Positions 15,643 through 23,636 of a stretch of 64,000 bases of DNA are shown here, in pieces. The stretch's first letter is position 1. Every line of letters begins with the position of its first letter. A model generated the notes under the pieces. That model had not been told where the DNA came from. It searched no databases and saw only the letters and a list, made by a program, of their open reading frames with translations. The translations under genes and the position numbers were made by a program. Origin of the DNA: Streptomyces sp. NBC_00433 (GTDB taxonomy: Bacteria; Actinomycetota; Actinomycetes; Streptomycetales; Streptomycetaceae); assembly GCA_036015235.1 (NCBI GenBank), contig CP107926.1, positions 6,943,501-7,007,500 on the forward strand, written 5' to 3'.

Positions 15643-17565
15643 CTATCGGGTCAGCGGGTGGAGGGTGAGGCCCGAACTGGTGCGGGCGGAGAGTTTGGCG
15701 TGGGTGCCGCGGGGAGCGGGGACGGCGAGGGAGGGGCCGGAAACACCGGCCGTGAGGCCGTCCGCCGAGACCGAGACGACCTCGCGGCTCCCCGCGGCGA
15801 GCAGGTACCAGCGGCTGCCGGGGGACTTCCACATCACCCCGGCCACGATGTCCTGCCCGAAGCGGCTGCAAGCGGAACCGCCGGTCTGCCGGCCGGCGGG
15901 CGTGCCGGGGGCCCCGGGCGCGGCGTCCGGGGGGACGAACTGGACGGTCGCGCGGCCGGGCCCGCGCCATGTGTCGGCCCGGTCGCAGGTCCACGCGGCC
16001 TCCCCCGCCCCCTCGGGGAGACGCGTACGGGCGAACTGCCAGTCGTTGACGGAGCGGACCCCCTGTCCCCGCAGTTCGCCGAGGCGGCAGGCGCTGTGCG
16101 CCCAGCTGGCCAGCGCCTGCGCCCCGGTGGCCTCGCGCGGGGCACGCGCGGGGGTGCCAGGGGACGGCGGCGGGGTGAAGGTCAGGTGGACCGGGCTGAG
16201 GTCGCCGAGGTCGGTGAGCAGGAAGGAGTGCCGCTCCACGATCCGGCCGGAGGAGCGCAGTTGCAGCGCGGGCCAGCTCGTGCCGCAGGCACCCGGCGTG
16301 CGCACCGGGTCCGTCGTGCCGTCCGCGGTGGTGTGCAGCGGCGTCCCCTGGAGGTCGGGCCGCAGCAGGTCGCGGGTCTGGGCGTCGGCGATCCAGGGGG
16401 CGGTCAGGAAGCGGGCGTTGCCGTCGACGCGGTCGACGACGACCGCCGCGGCCGTCGTGAGGTCGGCGTCGGCGACCTGCGCGAAGTCCAGGGCCGCGGC
16501 GGAGCCGCCACCGCGGGCCTGGGCGTAGCGGACCAGGCGCAGGCCGTCGTAGAAGACCACGACCGTCGTGGAGTCGACGTCCCCGGCGTAGAGCAGTTGC
16601 GGCGGCTGCGCGGGTCCCGTCGTGGGGGTGCCGGGGGTCGCGGCGACCTGGACGGAGCGTGCCGGGTTTGCCCAGGCCGCGAGCGCCCTGCGCAGCAGCG
16701 TGCTGTCGCCGGCCCGGTTGCCGCGGGCGGGCCAGGCGGTGAAGTCGAGCCTGGCGGTGGTGGTCCAGGCCTGCGGCCGGGCGCGTACGAGGGCGGCCGG
16801 GTCGAGTGCCCGCGCGCCGGCCGCCGTGGAGCCGGGGGGCCCGGCGGAGCCGTGCGGCCCGGTGGGGTCGCCGCCCGGGGACGCGACGATCAGCACGGCG
16901 CCGGCCGCGACCGCCGCGGCCACCGCGATCCCGGTCCTGGTGCGCTGCCGCCGCCGCAGCAGGTCGGTGGGCCGCACATGGACCGTGCAGGGGTCGAACT
17001 CGCCTGCCGCCAGCAGCCGGTGGTCGTTCTCGATGGCGGCCGCCGTCCGTACCGCTCCTTGCGGGTCGGTGGCGCCCGCCTCGGTCAGGACGTCCCTGGC
17101 CGCGTGCTCGTCGAGGCCTTCCACGCCGAGCAGCGCATAGGCGGCCCGAGTCGCCCCCGGCAGGGTGGCCAGCGCCCGGTCCAGGGCGAGTTCGGCCCCG
17201 CCGCCGGCCTGCGGGTGCAGCCGCAGGCCGGCGACGTGTGGAAGTCCGGTGCTCGCCAGCGCGCTGTGCAGCCGCCCCGACCGCCGCCCCTGGGCGAGCG
17301 CCTGGCGCAGCACCTCGCGCCGCAGCATCGCGTACGGGCCCTGGCCGCCGGACGAAGTGAGCGCTACTCGCAGTGACTTCTGGGTGAGCCGGTGGGCGAT
17401 GAGCACTCTGTGGTGGCGGTCGATCGCGGCGGGCAGCGCGAGGTAGGCCAGCCGCACCAGACGTGGATAGTGCTCGATCAGAGCCGCTTCGGCCTCCGCC
17501 ACCGGGATGTGCCGAGCGGACTTCTTCGTGAACGGGGACAGTGCGCGTGACGGTCGGCTCTTCAC
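15643..17565 (-). CDS. Unknown single-pass membrane protein with large exported domain
   Basis: 640 residues; not recognised beyond Streptomyces-type conserved hypothetical. Residues about 1-200 are cytoplasmic and helical, with a start ('AEAALIEHYPRLVRLAYLAL') that vaguely resembles small sigma-factor-like proteins. One membrane segment follows ('GIAVAAAVAAGAVLIVAS', about residues 225-245), then an exported domain of about 390 residues with several Cys. The GTG at 17565 has no clear ribosome site; an in-frame GTG 63 bases downstream is an alternative. The gene sits between pulA and glnII with a terminator behind glnII separating them. Confidence 0.75.
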   Translation of the reverse strand: MKSRPSRALSPFTKKSARHIPVAEAEAALIEHYPRLVRLAYLALPAAIDRHHRVLIAHRLTQKSLRVALTSSGGQGPYAMLRREVLRQALAQGRRSGRLHSALASTGLPHVAGLRLHPQAGGGAELALDRALATLPGATRAAYALLGVEGLDEHAARDVLTEAGATDPQGAVRTAAAIENDHRLLAAGEFDPCTVHVRPTDLLRRRQRTRTGIAVAAAVAAGAVLIVASPGGDPTGPHGSAGPPGSTAAGARALDPAALVRARPQAWTTTARLDFTAWPARGNRAGDSTLLRRALAAWANPARSVQVAATPGTPTTGPAQPPQLLYAGDVDSTTVVVFYDGLRLVRYAQARGGGSAAALDFAQVADADLTTAAAVVVDRVDGNARFLTAPWIADAQTRDLLRPDLQGTPLHTTADGTTDPVRTPGACGTSWPALQLRSSGRIVERHSFLLTDLGDLSPVHLTFTPPPSPGTPARAPREATGAQALASWAHSACRLGELRGQGVRSVNDWQFARTRLPEGAGEAAWTCDRADTWRGPGRATVQFVPPDAAPGAPGTPAGRQTGGSACSRFGQDIVAGVMWKSPGSRWYLLAAGSREVVSVSADGLTAGVSGPSLAVPAPRGTHAKLSARTSSGLTLHPLTR

Positions 17566-17625
17566 TCTGCGTCAAACGACTGGCGGCGGCGATGGTCACC
17601 GGCACATGCCCGGCGCGGGAAAGGG

Positions 17626-17658
17626 GAAGGGCGCCCGCCGTGTCGGCGGGCGCCCTTC
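17626..17658 (-). terminator. glnII terminator
   Basis: Perfect 15-bp stem (17626-17640 with 17644-17658) with a 3-base loop, 37 bp after the glnII stop. Confidence 0.85.
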
Positions 17659-17694
17659 ACGACCGCGGGGAGGCGGTGGTGGAGCGGGGGCGGA

Positions 17695-18714
17695 TCAGAC
17701 CAGGCCGGCCTTCTCCAGCGCGCTGCCGCAGGTGTCCACGATCAGCCGGGTGACGACGTAGGGGTCGACGTTGGCGTTCGGGCGGCGGTCCTCGATGTAG
17801 CCCTTCTGGTCGACCTCGACCTGCCACGGGATACGGACCGACGCGCCGCGGTTGGACACGCCGTAGCTGTACTCGTTCCACGGGGCGGTCTCGTGCGCGC
17901 CGGTGAGGCGGGCCTCGACGCCGGCGCCGTAGTGCTTGATGTGCTCGAGCGGCTTGTCGTCGCGGCCCAGCGACTCGGCTGCCTCGATGATCGCCGCGTA
18001 GTTCTCGCGCATCGCCTTGGTGGAGAAGTTGGTGTGCGCGCCGGCGCCGTTCCAGTCGCCCTTGGCGGGCTTGGGGTCCAGCGTCGCGGAGATGCCGAAG
18101 TCCTCGGCGGTGCGGTAGAGCAGCCAGCGGGCGATCCACAGGTGGTCGGAGACCTCCAGCGGGCTGAGCGGGCCGACCTGGAACTCCCACTGGCCGGGCA
18201 TCACTTCGGCGTTGATGCCGGAGATGCCGACACCGGCGGCCAGGCAGTTCTCCAGGTGCTTCTCGACGACCGGGCGGCCGAAGATCTCGTCGGCGCCGAC
18301 GCCGCAGTAGTAGCCGCCCTGCGGGGCGGGGAAGCCGCCCTCCGGGAAGCCGAGCGGGCGGGAGCCCTGGAAGAAGGTGTATTCCTGCTCGATGCCGAAC
18401 AGCGACTCCTGCGCGGCGTACTTCTCGGCGACCTCGCGCAGCGGGGCACGGGTGTTGGACTCGTGCGGGGTGCCGTCGATGTTGAAGACCTCGCACATCA
18501 CGAGGACGTCGTCACCGCCGCGGAACGGGTCGGGGAAGGAGGCGACGGGCTTGAGTACGCGGTCCGAGGCGTGGCCCTCCGCCTGGTTGGTGCTCGATCC
18601 GTCGAACCCCCAGATCGGAAGCTCCGCGCCGTCGGCCAGGACCCGCGTCTTCGAACGGAGCTTCGCGGTCGGCAACGTGCCGTCTATCCAGATGTACTCA
18701 GCCTTGTAGGTCAC
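17695..18714 (-). CDS. glnII: Glutamine synthetase type II
   Basis: 339 residues, the eukaryote-like octameric GSII found beside GSI in Streptomyces. Visible signatures: 'KAEYIWIDGT' at the N-terminus, 'LPIWGFDGSSTNQAEG' (ATP/substrate), 'GIEQEYTFF', and 'HINAEVMPGQWEFQVG'-type and 'GAGAHTNFSTKAMR' blocks. It makes glutamine from glutamate, ammonia and ATP, and is not adenylylated by GlnE. The GTG at 18714 follows AAGGA and gives the family N-terminus; the frame runs far upstream without function. A GlnR-like box is at 18796-18842. Confidence 0.95.
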   Translation of the reverse strand: MTYKAEYIWIDGTLPTAKLRSKTRVLADGAELPIWGFDGSSTNQAEGHASDRVLKPVASFPDPFRGGDDVLVMCEVFNIDGTPHESNTRAPLREVAEKYAAQESLFGIEQEYTFFQGSRPLGFPEGGFPAPQGGYYCGVGADEIFGRPVVEKHLENCLAAGVGISGINAEVMPGQWEFQVGPLSPLEVSDHLWIARWLLYRTAEDFGISATLDPKPAKGDWNGAGAHTNFSTKAMRENYAAIIEAAESLGRDDKPLEHIKHYGAGVEARLTGAHETAPWNEYSYGVSNRGASVRIPWQVEVDQKGYIEDRRPNANVDPYVVTRLIVDTCGSALEKAGLV

Positions 18715-18795
18715 GGTGACGCCATCCTTAACGAACGTGTTCGCGGGTGCGGCCGAACTGCGCTGATCGGGCCGAAGGCAGCGTTGCAAGGATCG

Positions 18796-18842
18796 TTTTC
18801 TCAAGCATTGCCCTTGTGTTAACGGGATGTAACCGAGGTTTC
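18796..18842 (-). promoter_or_regulatory. GlnR-like box upstream of glnII
   Basis: Read on the minus strand: GAAAC (18842-18838), GTTAC (18833-18829), TTAAC (18822-18818), GCAAT (18811-18807), GAAAA (18800-18796). The last four half-sites repeat every 11 bp. They lie about 85-130 bp upstream of the start. GlnR is the known nitrogen regulator at this promoter class. Confidence 0.65.
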
Positions 18843-18909
18843 GGGCGGCCCCGGCGCGCATCGTGAGACGCCCGACCCGCCTCGGACCTGCCGGGATAGG
18901 GTCGAAACC

Positions 18910-19284
18910 ATGCCGCATACCACCGTGGAATACTCCGGAACGCTCGCCGACGCCCTCGATCGGCCGGCGTTCGGCAAGGCCCTGCACGAGGCCCTGGTCA
19001 CCGTCGCCGGCGGCCGCGCGGACGGTTGCAAGACCCGTTTCGTACGCCATGACGACCTCTGGATCGGCGACGGTTCGCCGGACCGCGCGATGGTCCACGT
19101 CGAGATCGCCCTGCTGTCCGGGCGCACCCCCGAGGTCAAGCGGGCGCTCACCGAGGCGGTGCTCGCCGCCCTGCGCGACAGCACCGCGCCCACCCCGCGC
19201 CACGAGGTGCAGTTCTCCGTCGACCTGCGCGACCTGGACCGCGAGTCGTACGTGCGCCACGAGGAAGCGCGGGCCGCGTCATGA
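18910..19284 (+). CDS. 5-carboxymethyl-2-hydroxymuconate isomerase-like protein
   Basis: 124 residues, beginning 'MPHTTVEYSGTL' so that the mature protein would start with Pro, the catalytic base of the tautomerase superfamily. Length and the 'RFVRHDDLWIGDG' and 'HVEIALLSGRTPEVK' blocks match the CHMI (HpcD) family, which isomerises a homoprotocatechuate-degradation intermediate. No other genes of that pathway are nearby, so the physiological substrate is uncertain. It overlaps the next gene by 4 bp (ATGA). Confidence 0.8.
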   Translation: MPHTTVEYSGTLADALDRPAFGKALHEALVTVAGGRADGCKTRFVRHDDLWIGDGSPDRAMVHVEIALLSGRTPEVKRALTEAVLAALRDSTAPTPRHEVQFSVDLRDLDRESYVRHEEARAAS

Positions 19285-20168
19285 CCGCGCTGCGGGTGGG
19301 ACTCTTCGGCACCGGGCCGTGGGCGCGGCTCGCGCACGGGCCCGCGCTCGCCGCGCACCCGGGCGTGGAACTCGCCGGGGTCTGGGGGCGCAGGGCGGAG
19401 GCCGCCGCCGAGGTCGCCGAGCTGTTCGGCACCCGCGCCTGCGCGGACGCCGACGCGCTGATCGCCGACGTGGACGCGGTCGCCGTCGCGCTGCCGCCCG
19501 CCCTCCAGGCGCCGCTGGCCGCCCGCGCCGCCCGCGCCGGGCGGCACCTGCTGCTCGACAAGCCGCTGGCCGCCACCGTCGAGGGCGCCCGCGAGGTGGT
19601 CGACGCGGTCGAGCGGGCCGGGGTGCGCTCCGTGGTCTTCTTCACCACGCGCTTCGACGCGGCGAGCGCCGAGTGGATCGGCCGGCAGGCCGCGGCCGGC
19701 GACTGGTACACCGGCCGCGCCGACTGGTACGGCGCCGTCTTCGGCGCCGGCGCCGGCGCCGGTCCCTTCGCCGACTCGCCGTGGCGGCGCGAGAAGGGCG
19801 GCCTGTGGGACGTCGGCCCGCACGCGCTGTCCGTGCTGCTGCCGGTGCTCGGCGACGTCACCGCCGTCGCCGCCGCCCACGGCCCCGGCGACCTGGTCCA
19901 CCTGACGCTGCGGCACGACAGCGGCGCGTCGAGCACCGCGGTCCTCACCCTCACCGCGCCCCCGGCCGGCGCCGGGGTGGCCGTCGAATTCCGCGGCGAG
20001 CACGGGGTCGCGACCTACTCCGACGGCCTCGCGGGACCCGCCACGGACGCCTACGCCCGTGCCGTCGACGTCCTGGTGAGCGGCGAACCGCACGGCTGCG
20101 ACGCCCGGTTCGGGCTGCGGGTCACCGAGATCCTGGCCGCGGCGGAGGAGTTGCTCGCCGGACTTTGA
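19281..20168 (+). CDS. Gfo/Idh/MocA-family NAD(P)-dependent oxidoreductase
   Basis: 295 residues. N-terminal Rossmann fold 'RVGLFGTGPWARLAHGPAL' and the family 'LDKPLA' dinucleotide-site motif around residue 94, followed by the C-terminal alpha/beta substrate domain ('GGLWDVGPHALSVLLPVLG'). Substrate unknown, probably a sugar or polyol derivative. Its start overlaps the stop of the isomerase gene, so the two are translationally coupled. Confidence 0.88.
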   Translation: MTALRVGLFGTGPWARLAHGPALAAHPGVELAGVWGRRAEAAAEVAELFGTRACADADALIADVDAVAVALPPALQAPLAARAARAGRHLLLDKPLAATVEGAREVVDAVERAGVRSVVFFTTRFDAASAEWIGRQAAAGDWYTGRADWYGAVFGAGAGAGPFADSPWRREKGGLWDVGPHALSVLLPVLGDVTAVAAAHGPGDLVHLTLRHDSGASSTAVLTLTAPPAGAGVAVEFRGEHGVATYSDGLAGPATDAYARAVDVLVSGEPHGCDARFGLRVTEILAAAEELLAGL

Positions 20169-20231
20169 TCGTTTTCGCCCGATTGCCGCCGGACCCTTCC
20201 GGAGCCGTCCAACGGTGTCTATGGTCGAAAC

Positions 20232-20606
20232 ATGAGGGTTCCGGACTGGTGGTCGATCGAGGTCATGGACGTCGAGGACGGTGCGGTGCACACCGCGACC
20301 GGGTGGCGTGACGCGTACGCGCAGGTGCTGACCGAGTCACTCATCACCAACGGCGCCTCGTCCTGGCGGTGGTTCGAGCACAGCTGGGGCGTGGTGCTGG
20401 AAGTCGCCTTCGCCGAGGAGGAGTCGTGGGCCGACTGGCTCGCCCTCCCCGGCACCGCGGCCACGCTGGACGCGGTGCCCGACCCGGTCCGCGGCCTGAT
20501 CGTCCACCGCGGCCACGGCGGCGCTTCCGGCTCCTACGTGCCCCGCCCGGCGGGCACCGCCCCCCGCGCGGACAGCGTCGCCCTGCCCGAGCCGCTCGTC
20601 TCCTGA
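20232..20606 (+). CDS. Conserved hypothetical protein, 124 aa
   Basis: Small acidic, Trp-rich protein ('RVPDWWSIEVMDVEDGAVHT', 'SSWRWFEHSWGVVLEV'). No signal, membrane segment or recognised domain. It lies 63 bp after the oxidoreductase gene in the same direction and ends 6 bp before the convergent globin gene. Its composition and codon use match its neighbours, so it is probably real. Confidence 0.7.
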   Translation: MRVPDWWSIEVMDVEDGAVHTATGWRDAYAQVLTESLITNGASSWRWFEHSWGVVLEVAFAEEESWADWLALPGTAATLDAVPDPVRGLIVHRGHGGASGSYVPRPAGTAPRADSVALPEPLVS

Positions 20607-20612
20607 GCGCCG

Positions 20613-21065
20613 TCAGGCCAGTCCGTCCCAGCCCCAGTGCGGGGCCGGGCCGGGGTCGCCCAGTTCGGTGCCCGGCTGCGACACGGACGCGGCGATCCGC
20701 GTCCCCCACTCGATGTACTCGGCGAAGCGCCGCTGGAGCAGGCCGTCGGCCGGCAGCTCCTTCGCCGCCGTCGCCAGCATCACCTCGACCCAGCGCGCCC
20801 GCTGCTCCTCGGTGATCTTCAGGTTCAGATGGCTGCTGAGCAGGGCCTGGTGGCCGCCGAGGCGTTCGGTGTAGGCGGCGGGGCCGCCGAAGACCTCCGA
20901 CAGCCACACCACGACGTGGTCGACGTGCGTCGGGGTGAAGTGCGCGAAGACCGGCTCAAGCAGCGGGTCGACGAGCACCTGGTCGTAGAAGGCCTCGATC
21001 AGCCGCCGCAGCGCCGCCTCGCCGCCGAGCGCGTCGTAGAAGCTCCCACCGTGCTTTTCGGTCAC
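20613..21065 (-). CDS. Truncated hemoglobin, probably group II
   Basis: 150 residues, 2-on-2 globin. 'GGEAALRRLIEAFYDQVLVDPLL' is the helix A/B region with the B10 Tyr; the proximal His is in 'SHLNLKITEEQRARWVEVM', where the Trp is the G8 Trp of group II. These haem proteins bind O2, NO or CO and are linked to nitrosative and oxidative stress. GTG start at 21065, preceded by a G-rich ribosome site. Confidence 0.87.
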   Translation of the reverse strand: MTEKHGGSFYDALGGEAALRRLIEAFYDQVLVDPLLEPVFAHFTPTHVDHVVVWLSEVFGGPAAYTERLGGHQALLSSHLNLKITEEQRARWVEVMLATAAKELPADGLLQRRFAEYIEWGTRIAASVSQPGTELGDPGPAPHWGWDGLA

Positions 21066-21228
21066 CAGGACCCCCCGTCATCCGTCCGACCGGTCCGCCG
21101 GAGGCCCGGCGCCGTGGCTCCACCCTCACCCCGGCCGGCGCCGCGCGTCGACGCTTTTCGCCACCGGCACACCGAACGGAGCACCGCATTCCGGGAAGAA
21201 AGCCGGCCGGCGGTAGCTTGTAGGGCTC

Positions 21229-22236
21229 ATGAAGGCGATCACATACAAGACCAGCGGCGCCGCGGACGTGCTGGCGCTGACCGACCGGCCGGTCCCCACC
21301 CCCGGCGAGGGGGAAGTGCGGGTCGCGGTCAGGGTGTCGGGCGTCAACCCGACCGACTGGAAGGCCCGGCAGAGCAACTCCCCGCAAGGTGAGCAGGTGC
21401 CCAACCAGGACGGCTCCGGCGTGATCGACGCGGTCGGCCCCGGCGTCCCCGAGGCCAGGATCGGCGAGCGGGTGTGGCTGTGGGAGGCCGCGTGGAGCCG
21501 CGCCGACGGCACCGCGCAGGAGTACGTGACGCTGCCGGCCCGGCAGGCGGTGCCGCTGCCCGAGCACGCGTCGTTCGACCTGGGCGCGAGCCTCGGCATC
21601 CCGGCGCTGACCGCCCACCGCACGCTGACCGTCGCGGACGGCGGCCCCGCCCGGCTGGCCCCGGGCGCGCTGGTCGGCCGTAATGTGCTGGTCGCCGGCG
21701 GCGCGGGCGCGGTCGGCAACGCGGCGATCCAGCTGGCCCGCTGGGCGGGCGCGACCGTGGTCACCACGGTCAGCGGCCCCGCGAAGGGGGAGCTGGCGAA
21801 GGCGGCGGGCGCGCACCACGTGGTCGACTACCGGGCACAGGACGCGGCCGCCGAGATCCGCCGGATCTTCCCCGGCGGGGTGGACATCGTCGTGGAGGTC
21901 GCCCCCGCCGCCAACGCCGACCTGGACGCGGCGGTGACCGCGCCCGACGCGGTCGTGGCCTTCTACGCCGACGACTCGGCGAGCTTCGCCGTCCCCGTCC
22001 GGCCCTCGATGTTCGGCAATCTGCGCTGGCAGGGCGTGCTCATCTACACCGTCCCCGCCGAGGCCAAGGACGAGGCGGTGGCGGCGGTCAGCGCGGCCGT
22101 GGCGGACGGCGCGATCAGCGTCGGCGAGGCCGCGGGACTCCCGCTGCACCGCTTCCCCCTGTCCCGCACCGGCGACGCCCACGACGCCGTCCAGCAGTCC
22201 GCGGTCGGCAAGGTCCTCATCGACGTCACCCCCTGA
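21229..22236 (+). CDS. Zinc-independent NADPH:quinone oxidoreductase (MDR family)
   Basis: 335 residues. N-terminal GroES-like domain ('MKAITYKTSGAADVLAL', 'GVNPTDWKARQ') and a Rossmann domain with 'VLVAGGAGAVGNAAIQLARW'. The structural and catalytic zinc Cys residues of alcohol dehydrogenases are absent, as in quinone reductases. It probably reduces quinones or enones with NADPH. Monocistronic, ending at a strong bidirectional terminator. Confidence 0.88.
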   Translation: MKAITYKTSGAADVLALTDRPVPTPGEGEVRVAVRVSGVNPTDWKARQSNSPQGEQVPNQDGSGVIDAVGPGVPEARIGERVWLWEAAWSRADGTAQEYVTLPARQAVPLPEHASFDLGASLGIPALTAHRTLTVADGGPARLAPGALVGRNVLVAGGAGAVGNAAIQLARWAGATVVTTVSGPAKGELAKAAGAHHVVDYRAQDAAAEIRRIFPGGVDIVVEVAPAANADLDAAVTAPDAVVAFYADDSASFAVPVRPSMFGNLRWQGVLIYTVPAEAKDEAVAAVSAAVADGAISVGEAAGLPLHRFPLSRTGDAHDAVQQSAVGKVLIDVTP

Positions 22237-22258
22237 CCGTCCGCTGACCGTCCTGACG

Positions 22259-22293
22259 GACAGGGCCCCGGGGCGGTGCCCCGGGGCCCTGTC
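22259..22293. terminator. Strong bidirectional terminator
   Basis: Perfect 16-bp stem (22259-22274 with 22278-22293) with a 3-base loop, between two convergent genes. Confidence 0.88.
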
Positions 22294-22320
22294 GTGTCGT
22301 TCGTGCGGGACGGGTGGAGG

Positions 22321-23373
22321 TCAGGAGTAGAGGGCCTTGGCCGCCGCGGCGGCCGCGTCCTCTATCTTCGCTATGCCGGACTTCTCCGACTTGTTGCCCG
22401 AGGACAGCACGCAGACCAGCAGCGTGTGGCCCTTGTAGCCGACCTCGCCGATGCTGTTGATGTCCCACAGGCCGGTCGCGGTGCGCTGCAGCCAGCCGTT
22501 CTTCAGCGCGAAGCCGGAGTCGTCCTCGTCGGCCGCCGACACGCCCCACTGCTGGCCCTCGGTGACCGTGTGCATCAGGCCCTTGATGTAGTCGCGGGAC
22601 GACGCGGACAGCGGTGACTCGTCGCCGCCGAAGACCACCCGCAGCAGTGCCTGCTGGTCGGCCGTGGTGGTCTGGGTGAGACCCCACAGGTCGGCGGAGC
22701 CGCCCTCGGTGTGGTCCAGGCCGAAGGTGCTGTTGGCCGCGTCGAGCCCGGTCCTGCGGTTGATGGCGTTCCACAGCGCGGTGGCCGCGTTGTTGTCGCT
22801 CTGCTGGATCATCACCGTGGCCTGCGACCGCTCGGACGAGGTCATCTTCGTGCCCGCCTTCTGGTGCCGCAGCAGCAGCGTGGCCAGAATGTCGACCTTG
22901 ACAATGCTCGCCGTGTCGTAGGTGGCGGTGCCGTCCGCGTACGAGGCGCCGGTGCCCGCGTCGCTCAGATCGGTCACCGCGACCGACAGCCGCCCCTTGT
23001 CCTTCGCCGAGAGGGCCTTGATCGCGGTGGCGAGCCGGGCCTTGGCGTCGGCGGCCGGGGTCGTCGGCGCCTTCGACGGGGTGGCGGACTCGCTGGTGGG
23101 CGGCGCTGCGGTGGTGGCGGGGGCGGTGGTCGCCGTGGAAGCGCCGCCGGCCGCGTCCCCGGCCTTGGCGTCGCTCGCGTCGGCGGAGTCGGATCGGGCC
23201 TTGGCCGAAGGGGACCGGTTGATGATCACCAGGGTGATCAGGCCGATCATGGCCAGTACGGCCGCCGACACGACCGCCGGACGCTGCCACCAGGACGGTT
23301 TTCGCCGTCGCCGGTGGGAACGGGAGCGCGTCGAGCCGCGCCCGCCACCCGGTGGTCCTGAAACATGCGTCAT
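22321..23373 (-). CDS. Membrane-anchored serine hydrolase, class A beta-lactamase fold
   Basis: 350 residues: basic cytoplasmic tail, one membrane segment (about 34-52), an Ala/Thr/Ser/Pro-rich wall-spanning linker (about 60-110), then a beta-lactamase/D,D-peptidase domain. S-x-x-K is 'SIVK' (Ser156, Lys159) and SDN is at 192-194; the third box is KNG rather than KTG. The family Ser and Lys are present, but the altered third box makes true beta-lactamase activity uncertain; peptidoglycan or penicillin binding is possible. ATG 23373 is used because an upstream TTG/ATG adds only a short tail. Confidence 0.85.
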   Translation of the reverse strand: MTHVSGPPGGGRGSTRSRSHRRRRKPSWWQRPAVVSAAVLAMIGLITLVIINRSPSAKARSDSADASDAKAGDAAGGASTATTAPATTAAPPTSESATPSKAPTTPAADAKARLATAIKALSAKDKGRLSVAVTDLSDAGTGASYADGTATYDTASIVKVDILATLLLRHQKAGTKMTSSERSQATVMIQQSDNNAATALWNAINRRTGLDAANSTFGLDHTEGGSADLWGLTQTTTADQQALLRVVFGGDESPLSASSRDYIKGLMHTVTEGQQWGVSAADEDDSGFALKNGWLQRTATGLWDINSIGEVGYKGHTLLVCVLSSGNKSEKSGIAKIEDAAAAAAKALYS

Positions 23374-23532
23374 GCACCAGACCGTAAGAGCGGAATATTT
23401 CATTCTCCTAAGATTTTCGTACCGACTTGGCTGAGGGAGGTTTTTCCGCAGGCCAGGGCGTCATGTGGGGGTGAGCGCTTCTTGCGTGGTTTCTGTCAAA
23501 TATTTCGCCTGATGCGCGATCTATTGCGAAGG

Positions 23533-23550
23533 CGTAACCCCGTCGTTACG
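23533..23550. promoter_or_regulatory. Inverted repeat CGTAAC-N6-GTTACG
   Basis: Perfect 6-bp arms 87 bp upstream of the GH71-like gene, in a locally AT-richer stretch. Possible operator; regulator unknown. Confidence 0.4.
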
Positions 23551-23585
23551 ATCCCCGCACCAGACTTCCGGTCCGCTGCCGTAGA

Positions 23586-23625
23586 CCGATCGGCCGTGTG
23601 ACGGCGGGAGTTGACAGCCGATCGG
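23586..23625 (+). promoter_or_regulatory. Leader hairpin next to the ribosome binding site
   Basis: CCGATCGGC (23586-23594) pairs with GCCGATCGG (23617-23625); the last two bases of the right arm begin the GGAGGAG ribosome site of the GH71-like gene, so the stem could hide it. Confidence 0.45.
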
Positions 23626-23636
23626 AGGAGTTCCAG

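Noticed and set aside
18910..20168. Aromatic-acid degradation cluster suggested by the CHMI-like gene
   Set aside because: No ring-cleavage or other pathway genes nearby; only an unrelated oxidoreductase overlaps it.
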